Assembly (NCBI GenBank): GCA_016860685.1
Contig: BOJX01000006.1
Coordinates: 1-62,910 of the forward strand
Source: Planctomycetota bacterium
GTDB lineage: Bacteria > Planctomycetota > Phycisphaerae > UBA1845
DNA: 62,910 bases
Reading direction: 5' to 3'
The notes under the pieces are model-generated. The model did no database searches. It was not told the origin of the DNA and saw only the letters and a list, made by a program, of their open reading frames with translations. Within the stretch, counting starts at the first letter, position 1; the number at the start of each line of letters is the position of its first letter. Positions 1-6,812 of this stretch are shown in pieces. Made by a program: the position numbers and the translations under genes.

Positions 1-1524
1 CGCACAAGGCTCGTCACGCTCGACCGCGTGACCCGGATGGACGCGGCGAGCGACTTCTTCGGCGAGGCGAACGTGCCGCGCCGCGCGATCACGATGGGCG
101 TCGGGACAATCCTTGAAGCGCGGCGGATCATTCTTCTGGCGTTCGGCGAACACAAGGCCGAGATCATCCGCCGCGCCGTCGAGGAGCCGATCAGTCCGGC
201 GGTGACGGCCGGCTTCCTGCGCGAACATCCGAACGCGGTGTTCATGACGGATCCGGCGGCGGCTGCGGAACTGACGCGGTTCAAGACGCCGTGGCTTGCG
301 GGGCGGCTGGGGGAGGCGGGCCTGACGTGGGACGTTCCGATGACGCGGCGGGCGGTGATCTGGCTGTCGCTGAAGCTCGGCAAGGCGATCCTCAAACTGA
401 CGGACGCGGATTACAGCGAAAACGGGTTGCAGGAGCTGCTCGCCGCGAGGGGCTCGGCGTACGATGTCAACATTCAGGTGTTCCGGTCTCTCCAGCAAAC
501 GATCACGGGTTGGCCGGGCGGCAAGCCGTCCGGATCCGCGACCGCCTCACCGGATGTCCGTGTTGACGAGTCGCCGCCGGCCGCGGCCCGAAGCGGCGGG
601 CCCGATCTTTTCCGACATGCGTCATCGGTCTTTCCGAAGCGCGTCGTCGTCTTCTCACCGCACCCGGATGACGACGTGATATCGATGGGGGGGACGCTCA
701 TCCGGCTCTGTCGCCAGGGGCACGAGGTTCATGTGGCGTATCAGACGTCGGGCAACATCGCGGTCTGGGACGAAGCCGCCCGGCGGCACCTGGACTTCGC
801 CGTGGAGTTCGGGCGTGCGTTCCGTTTCGACGAGGGGGCGCGCGAAGCGCGACAGATCGCCGAGCGCGTTCAGGCGTTTCTCTCGAAGAAAAAGCCCGGC
901 GAAGTGGACAGCCCGGAACTTCAACGGATCAAGGCGCTGATCCGCCGGACGGAGGCCCGCGCCGCCGCGTTCTACTCCGGCATCCGCCCGGAGAACATTC
1001 ATTTCCTTGACATGCCCTTCTACGAAACCGGACGCGTGCGCAAGAAACCGATCGGCGACGAGGACGTGCGGCTGATCCGCGACCTGCTGGCCCGCATTCA
1101 ACCGCATCAGATCTACGCCGCGGGCGACCTGTCCGACCCGCACGGGACGCACCGGGTCTGCCTGCGCGCGATCTTCCGGGCGGTCGAGGCGTTCGACGCG
1201 GAGCCGTGGATGCGAGCGTGCGAAGTCTGGTTGTACCGCGGCGCGTGGCAGGAGTGGGCGCCGCACGAGATCGAGATGGCGGTCCCCCTGTCCCCGGACG
1301 AGGTGGAGCGGAAGCGCTTCGCGATCTTCAAGCACGAGTCGCAGAAGGACCGGGCACTGTTCCCGGGGCCGTCGGACGCCCGCGAGTTCTGGCAGCGGGC
1401 GGAAGACCGCAATCGCGCCACGGCCGGGGTTTATGACCAACTGGGACTTCCCGAGTATCAGGCGATCGAAGGCTTCGTCCGTCGCCGGCGCGATCCCGCG
1501 GCGACAGGAGGCGAAGTGCCGTGA
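1..1524 (+). CDS. NagB-like deaminase fused to PIG-L/LmbE deacetylase (5' end missing)
   Basis: The reading frame is open from base 1, so the true start lies upstream; the first in-frame GTG (28) falls inside the NagB domain. Visible residues 1-170 resemble glucosamine-6-phosphate deaminase (VPRRAITMGVGTILEAR, then EHKAEIIRRAVE and PISPAVTAGFLREHP). After a Pro/Ala/Ser linker, residues ~205-480 form a PIG-L/LmbE deacetylase with the metal-binding motif SPHPDDD and a later DPHGTH. This fusion is known from Bacteroidetes and planctomycetes. The inferred role is handling amino-sugar phosphates or N-acetyl sugars in the cytoplasm; whether the NagB part is active cannot be judged without its N-terminus. 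It ends with TGA at 1522-1524. Confidence 0.85.
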   Translation, partial: RTRLVTLDRVTRMDAASDFFGEANVPRRAITMGVGTILEARRIILLAFGEHKAEIIRRAVEEPISPAVTAGFLREHPNAVFMTDPAAAAELTRFKTPWLAGRLGEAGLTWDVPMTRRAVIWLSLKLGKAILKLTDADYSENGLQELLAARGSAYDVNIQVFRSLQQTITGWPGGKPSGSATASPDVRVDESPPAAARSGGPDLFRHASSVFPKRVVVFSPHPDDDVISMGGTLIRLCRQGHEVHVAYQTSGNIAVWDEAARRHLDFAVEFGRAFRFDEGAREARQIAERVQAFLSKKKPGEVDSPELQRIKALIRRTEARAAAFYSGIRPENIHFLDMPFYETGRVRKKPIGDEDVRLIRDLLARIQPHQIYAAGDLSDPHGTHRVCLRAIFRAVEAFDAEPWMRACEVWLYRGAWQEWAPHEIEMAVPLSPDEVERKRFAIFKHESQKDRALFPGPSDAREFWQRAEDRNRATAGVYDQLGLPEYQAIEGFVRRRRDPAATGGEVP

Positions 1525-1592
1525 TATTGACACCTCAGGGGTCGCTCCGGGCCTCGGCGCCGCGCCGGCGCCGGGCGGCGACGCTCTGCACG

Positions 1593-1910
1593 TCAGGCCT
1601 GGATGTCGAGGTGCGCGTCTCCGCCGTCGGGATCAGGGGCGAAGTCCGGCGACTCCGGCAGGGAGCCTGCTTCGGGATCATCGGGTTCGAAGCTGCGTCC
1701 CTGCGAGCCCGTCCCCTCGGAATCGGCGAAGACCGCCGTGTCCTCGTCCTCAACGCCGACGGTCTCTCCCGCCAGGCTGGCGGCCTTGGCCTGTCGTGTC
1801 GCCGCGCCGGTTTGCGACGCTTCGTCTTTCTCCCGCGCCGCGGCGGCGAACTGCGCCTGAAACCCCGCCTGAAGGCTGGAGATCGTCACGCTGGGAGGAA
1901 TCTGGGACAT
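1593..1910 (-). CDS. Small acidic protein of unknown function
   Basis: A 105-residue minus-strand frame starting ATG at 1910. The N-terminal third (SSLQAGFQAQFAAAAREKDE) looks like an amphipathic helix. The rest is rich in Asp, Glu, Gly and Ala and finishes with HLDIQA. No signal peptide or membrane segment is seen. The ribosome binding site is weak. The amino-acid mix is more natural than in the overlapping plus-strand frames, which are Arg-rich. I recall similar short proteins with an LDxxA-type C-terminus from planctomycetes, but this is memory, not a search. It stands alone, convergent with the NagB/PIG-L gene, and no function can be assigned. Confidence 0.5.
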   Translation of the reverse strand: MSQIPPSVTISSLQAGFQAQFAAAAREKDEASQTGAATRQAKAASLAGETVGVEDEDTAVFADSEGTGSQGRSFEPDDPEAGSLPESPDFAPDPDGGDAHLDIQA

Positions 1911-2162
1911 TCTGGAATCCGCAGTGGCGACGCCGGAGGTTGCGACAAGCCGGACGCTATCACGTTACTCCCGTCGGAATCCACCGGATACGTTGCGATT
2001 CGAATGACGCGACAGTTCAGCATCATCATCGAATTATCGGCGAATTAAGCGATTTTTTGTCGAGGCATGAAAGAAGCGGGTTTATTCACGTCAAGGATCG
2101 CCAGTCGGACGCTGGAAGGGGATCGAGTCCGAATAACTTAAGTAGACAGCGCATTTTGACCT

Positions 2163-2190
2163 TTGATCGACCCGCTTGTGGCGTTAGAAT
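2163..2190 (+). promoter_or_regulatory. Candidate sigma-70-type promoter for the first subtilase
   Basis: TTGATC at 2163-2168 and TAGAAT at 2185-2190 with a 16-bp spacer. The predicted transcript start near 2197 gives a leader of about 115 nt. This is a consensus match only. Confidence 0.4.
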
Positions 2191-2253
2191 GCAGGGAGCA
2201 TTGTCTGCGTCTGCCGTCGCAATAACGGCCGGTGCGACGAGCATTCTGGGGGG

Positions 2254-2275
2254 CGGATTCGCGGGCGCGAATCCG
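2254..2275 (+). promoter_or_regulatory. Perfect inverted repeat in the 5' leader
   Basis: CGGATTCGCG is followed, after two bases, by CGCGAATCCG, forming an RNA hairpin of about nine base pairs. It ends 25 nt before the ribosome binding site of the subtilase and lacks a T-run, so it is more likely an mRNA-stability or translation-control hairpin than a terminator. Confidence 0.4.
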
Positions 2276-2310
2276 GAGTGGTGGGAATCCTTATCTTTCA
2301 GGAGGGGAGC

Positions 2311-4497
2311 ATGCGAAGGTTTTGCCGTTGGAGCATGCCGGTTGCGGCTGCGCTTTGCCTTGCCGCGACGTCCGCGCGAGCCGGGCAGATTGATCCGGGT
2401 CTGCAGGAGATTCTGGACGGAGCGCCTGCGGACCAGGTGTTCTCGGTCATTGCGTTCCTGAACGAGCAGGTCGATCTGACGGCGGCGACGCGTCAGATGG
2501 ACGTCGAGCGAGCGACGCTGCAACGGCGGCATGAGCATGTCATCGTCTCGCTGCAGGGGGTGGCGGACACGACGCAGGGCGCGGTCCGGGCGTTCCTTCA
2601 GCAGGGCGTTGCGGACGGCGGCGTCCGCTCCTTCGAGGCGGTCTGGATTCGCAACCTCTTCATCGTCGAGGCGACAAAGGCCGCGATCATCGAGTTGGCG
2701 TCGCATCCCGACGTGGATCGCGTTTACTTCGATTACGAGATTGAATTGATCAAACCGATGCCGGTGGTGGACGCGCCGAACCACGGCGACGAGGAAGTGC
2801 CCCAGGCGCCGGAGATCGGGCTGGTCGCGATCCGCGCGCCGGAAGTCTGGGCGATGGGGATCGACGGGTCGGGAGTGCTGGTGTCCAACATGGACACCGG
2901 CGTGGATGGGAACCACCCGGCCCTGCGCGATCGCTGGGCGGGCGTGGCGGATTCGCGGTATCAGGGTCACCCGGAGTGGGCGTACTTCGATCCCTTCGGC
3001 GGCCGACATGACTTTCCGCGCGACTCAAACGGTCACGGTACGCACACGATGGGGACAGTGACGGGCGGACCTCCGGGCGATCAGATTGGTGTTGCGCCGG
3101 GAGCGTTTTGGATCGCGGCGGCGCCGATTGACCGCGGTGGCGGCATATCGCGGACGGTGGCGGACGCGATCCTGTCCTTCCAGTGGCTGGCGGATCCGGA
3201 CGGCAACCCGAACACGAACTGGGACGTTCCGGCGACGAACTCCAACTCGTGGGGGGTGACGACGGGACACGGTTATCCGCCGTGCGATCAGACATTCTGG
3301 AGCTACATCGACGCGTGCGAGGCCGCCGGTATTTTCGTGACGTTCTCTGCGGGTAACGAGGGAAGCTCCGGGTTGCGTCGTCCGGCGGACCGGGCGACCA
3401 CGGATTACAACTGCAACGCGGTGGCCGCGATCGACGCCAACAATCCGAACTGGCCGATCGCCAGCTTCTCCTCGCGCGGTCCGACGAATTGCACGCCGGA
3501 CGGGCGTCAGGCCATCAAGCCGGACATCGGGGCGCCGGGGGTGGACGTCCGGTCGTCGCTTCCGGGAGGCGGCTACGGTCGGCTCAGCGGCACATCGATG
3601 GCGTCGCCGCACATCAACGGCGTGGCGGCGCTGATGCGTCAGGCGAACCCGAACATCAGCGTCGATGACATGAAGCAGGTGATGTACGAAACCGCCGTCG
3701 ATCTCGGAAACCCGGGCGAGGATAACTCCTACGGGTGGGGGATGGTCGACGCCTTCGAGGCGGTCAGCCGCGTGCTGAACGCGAACGATCCGTATGCGTG
3801 CTGCTTCGGCGACGGGTCGTGCAGCGATGTGCTGCCGCAGGACTGCCGGGCGGCGGGCGGGAAGTCCCGGTTCGGGTACGAATGCGGTCAGATCTCGTGT
3901 CCGCAACCGGGCGCGTGCTGCTTTGACGACGGGACGTGCGACGACATTCTCGAGGCAAACTGCACGGCGCCGGGATCGGACTGGAGCGAGGGCGACTGCG
4001 CTTCGGCGGATTGTCCACAACCGGGCGCGTGCTGCTTTGACGACGGGACGTGCCAGGTGCTGGGTCCGTTGGCGTGCGAGAACGCGGGCGGCGAGTTCAG
4101 CGGTCACGGGATCAGTTGCGACGGCGCGGGATGCCCGCAGCCGGGCGCCTGCTGCGTGACGGACGATGAGTGCCAGATCCTGGGTCCGGACGCGTGCCGG
4201 GCGGCGGGTGGCGCATTCAAGGGTCACGACACGACCTGCACGAACGCCTGCCCGTGCGACAAGATCGCGAAGCTGAAGGCGAAGTGCAACGACTCGGGCA
4301 ACGTCAAGGTGGTGGTCAAGTTCGTGGATGAAAGCATGAACGGCGACCGGATCACGGTGGACGTGCGCGGGACGCGGGTGGTGACGGGCGTGCTGGGGAA
4401 CAAGGCGAAACTGATCGCCGGTCCTTTCACCGGTCCGGTGCCGGTGCGCGTCGCGGATCCGGATTGCACGAACACGGTGACGGCGCAGTGTCCGTGA
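2311..4497 (+). CDS. Secreted subtilisin-like (S8) serine protease with cysteine-rich repeats, copy 1
   Basis: The 728-residue protein starts at ATG 2311, eight bases after GGAGGGG; an upstream GTG at 2278 is ignored. The signal peptide is residues 1-24 (cleavage after SARA). Residues ~25-150 look like an I9-type propeptide. The S8 catalytic triad is D195 (MDTGVDG), H242 (GHGTH) and S429 (SGTSMASPH), with oxyanion N349 (SAGNEG). Four cysteine modules of the form ACCx-D-G/D-x-C follow (from ~residue 491), then a C-terminal domain of about 80 residues (from base 4252) that recurs elsewhere in this window. It is very similar to the next gene over its whole length, so the pair is a tandem duplication. 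It probably acts outside the cytoplasm on proteins; the substrate is unknown. Confidence 0.95.
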   Translation: MRRFCRWSMPVAAALCLAATSARAGQIDPGLQEILDGAPADQVFSVIAFLNEQVDLTAATRQMDVERATLQRRHEHVIVSLQGVADTTQGAVRAFLQQGVADGGVRSFEAVWIRNLFIVEATKAAIIELASHPDVDRVYFDYEIELIKPMPVVDAPNHGDEEVPQAPEIGLVAIRAPEVWAMGIDGSGVLVSNMDTGVDGNHPALRDRWAGVADSRYQGHPEWAYFDPFGGRHDFPRDSNGHGTHTMGTVTGGPPGDQIGVAPGAFWIAAAPIDRGGGISRTVADAILSFQWLADPDGNPNTNWDVPATNSNSWGVTTGHGYPPCDQTFWSYIDACEAAGIFVTFSAGNEGSSGLRRPADRATTDYNCNAVAAIDANNPNWPIASFSSRGPTNCTPDGRQAIKPDIGAPGVDVRSSLPGGGYGRLSGTSMASPHINGVAALMRQANPNISVDDMKQVMYETAVDLGNPGEDNSYGWGMVDAFEAVSRVLNANDPYACCFGDGSCSDVLPQDCRAAGGKSRFGYECGQISCPQPGACCFDDGTCDDILEANCTAPGSDWSEGDCASADCPQPGACCFDDGTCQVLGPLACENAGGEFSGHGISCDGAGCPQPGACCVTDDECQILGPDACRAAGGAFKGHDTTCTNACPCDKIAKLKAKCNDSGNVKVVVKFVDESMNGDRITVDVRGTRVVTGVLGNKAKLIAGPFTGPVPVRVADPDCTNTVTAQCP

Positions 4498-4685
4498 CGT
4501 GAGGATGAGTCAACGAGGTTGCGTCCGCGGGCGGAGGGCTGTCCGCGGACGCGACGATCTCAAGACAGGCTCAGCCGGGGCGCCACGACGGGAAGCGTCG
4601 TGCAGCGCCGTAGTCGTTGAGCGGCAGCCGCCGGACGCCGGTCCGGCGGAGGAGGAGATTCGGGGCATTCAACAGGAGGAACGTG

Positions 4686-6623
4686 ATGAGACGGAGCATG
4701 TGGGCGTATGCGCTGGGGCTGGGAGCGCTCCTGGCGTCGGCGGCGAGCGCCGGACAGATTGACGAAGGCTTGCAGGAGATCATCGCCGGCGCGCCGGCGG
4801 ATCAGGAGTTCTCGGTGCTGGTCTACCTGAACGACCAGGTGGATCTCGAGGCGGCGACGCGCCAGATGGATGTGGAGCGGGCGACGCTTCAGCGCCGTCA
4901 TGAGCACGTCGTCCTGGCGTTGCAGGGCGTGGCGGATGCGTCGCAGGGACCGATGCGGGAGTTCCTCCAGCAGGGCGTGGACGCCGGAACCGTGCGTGAA
5001 TTCCGCGCGTTCTGGATCCGCAATTTCTTCCACGTCGTGACGACGAAGGCGATGATCGAGCAGATCGCGCAGCGCGAAGACGTGTACAAGGTTTATTACG
5101 ACTACGAAATCGAGTTGATCGAGCCGATGCCGGTGAAGGAGAATCCGATCGACGACGATCAGGAGCCGGCGGGGGCGGAGATCGGCCTGGTGGCGATCCG
5201 CGCTCCGGAGGTCTGGGCGATCGGCATCGACGGCACGGGCGTCCTGGTGTCCAACACGGATACCGGCGTGGACGGCAATCACCCTGCGCTGCGCGACCGT
5301 TGGGCGGGCGTGGCGGACTCTCGGTACCAGGGACACCCGGAGTGGGCGTGGCTGGACCCGGCGTTCGGGCAGAACGATTTCCCGCGTGACTCGAACGGTC
5401 ACGGGACGCACACGATCGGGACGGTGTGCGGCGGTCCTCCGGGTGAGGTGATCGGCGTGGCGCCGGGGGCGTACTGGATCGCGGCGGCGCCGATCGACCG
5501 GATCAGCATTCAGCGCACCGTTCAGGACGTGCTGGTGTCGTATGAGTGGTTCCTGGATCCGGACGGCAACCCGAGCACGAACTGGGACGTTCCGGCGGTG
5601 AACTCAAACTCGTGGGGCGTCACGACGGGCCACGGGTATCCCAACTGCGATCAGACGTTCTGGAGCGCGATCGACGCCTGCGAGGCGGCGGGGATCGTGA
5701 TGATCTACTCGGCGGGCAACGAGGGCGGAAGCGGGCTTCGTCGTCCGGCCGACCGCGCCACCACTCCGTACAACTGCCACGCGGTGGCGGCGGTGGACGC
5801 GAACAATCCGAACTGGCCGATCGCCAGTTTCTCGTCGCGCGGACCGACGCGCTGCACGCCGGACGGTCGTGAAGCGATCAAGCCGGACATCTCGGCGCCG
5901 GGTGTGGACGTGAACTCGTCGCTGCCGGGCAACCGTTACGGACGCCTCAGCGGCACGTCGATGGCGTCGCCGCACATCAACGGCGTCGTCGCCCTGATGC
6001 GCCAGGCGAACCCGAACATCAGCGTGGACGACATCAAGCAGGTGATCTACGAAACGGCCGTGGACCTCGGCAACCCTGGCGAGGACAACTCCTACGGCTG
6101 GGGCATGGTGGACGCCTACGAGGCGGTCAACCGCGTGCTCAACGCGAACGATCCGTATGCCTGCTGCTTCGAGGACGGATCGTGCAGCGAGGCGCTTCCG
6201 CAGGATTGCCGGGCGCAGGGCGGTCTACCCAGCTTCGGGCGCAACTGCGGTCAGGTCTCCTGCCAGCAGCCGGGGGCGTGCTGCGTGAACGATGAGGATT
6301 GCGAGCAGCTCACGGAGCGGACGTGCAACGGTCGCGGCGGCACGTTCCTGGGCGAAGGCGCCTCCTGCCGCAGCGCCTGCCCGTGCGACGCGATCAAGAA
6401 GTTCAACGTCAAGTGCTCCGCGCGGGGCGAGGCGAAGATCAAGGTCGTGTACCGGACGGACGCCTACAACGGGCAGTTCGTGACCGTGAACGTCAACGGC
6501 GCGAACTTCAACGTCGTGGTGTTCGAGCGGAAGGCGATTCTTTTCGCCTGCTGCTACACCTCGGTCACGGCACAGATGGTCGATCCGGGCTGCTTTGACC
6601 CGGTGACGGCCGCCTGCGAGTAA
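4686..6623 (+). CDS. Secreted subtilisin-like (S8) serine protease with cysteine-rich repeats, copy 2
   Basis: A 645-residue paralogue of the preceding gene. The start is ATG 4686, five bases after AGGAGGA. The signal peptide is residues 1-21 (SAASA|GQID). The propeptide and catalytic layout match copy 1: D192, H239, S425, with SAGNEG and SGTSMASPH. It has only two cysteine modules (ACCFEDGSC and ACCVNDEDC) against four in copy 1, so the duplicates differ mainly in module number. The C-terminal domain begins at 6381 with CDAIKKFNVKC. The copies are separated by 188 bp, and a strong terminator follows copy 2. Both copies keep all catalytic residues and are probably active. Confidence 0.95.
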   Translation: MRRSMWAYALGLGALLASAASAGQIDEGLQEIIAGAPADQEFSVLVYLNDQVDLEAATRQMDVERATLQRRHEHVVLALQGVADASQGPMREFLQQGVDAGTVREFRAFWIRNFFHVVTTKAMIEQIAQREDVYKVYYDYEIELIEPMPVKENPIDDDQEPAGAEIGLVAIRAPEVWAIGIDGTGVLVSNTDTGVDGNHPALRDRWAGVADSRYQGHPEWAWLDPAFGQNDFPRDSNGHGTHTIGTVCGGPPGEVIGVAPGAYWIAAAPIDRISIQRTVQDVLVSYEWFLDPDGNPSTNWDVPAVNSNSWGVTTGHGYPNCDQTFWSAIDACEAAGIVMIYSAGNEGGSGLRRPADRATTPYNCHAVAAVDANNPNWPIASFSSRGPTRCTPDGREAIKPDISAPGVDVNSSLPGNRYGRLSGTSMASPHINGVVALMRQANPNISVDDIKQVIYETAVDLGNPGEDNSYGWGMVDAYEAVNRVLNANDPYACCFEDGSCSEALPQDCRAQGGLPSFGRNCGQVSCQQPGACCVNDEDCEQLTERTCNGRGGTFLGEGASCRSACPCDAIKKFNVKCSARGEAKIKVVYRTDAYNGQFVTVNVNGANFNVVVFERKAILFACCYTSVTAQMVDPGCFDPVTAACE

Positions 6624-6655
6624 GCGAGACCTTTCAGAAAGGTCAGGACAGATCG

Positions 6656-6695
6656 GGCGGCGCGCCGGTGCGACCGGCGCGCCGCCTTCTTGTTT
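6656..6695 (+). terminator. Intrinsic terminator after the tandem subtilases
   Basis: GGCGGCGCGCCGGT (6656-6669), loop GCG, then ACCGGCGCGCCGCC (6673-6686): a perfect 14-bp stem followed by TTCTTGTTT. A smaller hairpin, GACCTTTC/GAAAGGTC, lies just upstream at 6628-6644. Confidence 0.85.
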
Positions 6696-6812
6696 CCGGA
6701 AGTTTCATATGAGCGATCCCTGGTCCACGGAGTTTGACATCGCGGCGACGGCGCCTACCTTCGCGCTGACGCCGCCGCCCGCGACACGTATCCGAACCCG
6801 AGTCCGAACCCG

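Larger units (their letters stand above)
1911..2310. other. Intergenic control region upstream of the first subtilase
   Basis: No gene is seen here. The region is more AT-rich than its surroundings around 2040-2160. It holds a candidate promoter (2163-2190), a perfect inverted repeat (2254-2275) in the predicted 5' untranslated region, and a strong ribosome binding site (GGAGGGG, 2301-2307). Confidence 0.5.

Noticed and set aside
28-30. GTG as the start codon of the first gene
   Set aside because: It lies inside the conserved NagB sequence, and the frame stays open back to base 1, so the gene is truncated by the window.
6700-6812. T-box or other tRNA-sensing leader upstream of valS
   Set aside because: No T-box motif (AGGGTGG-like), specifier stem or terminator was found; a terminator of the upstream gene lies at 6656-6695.
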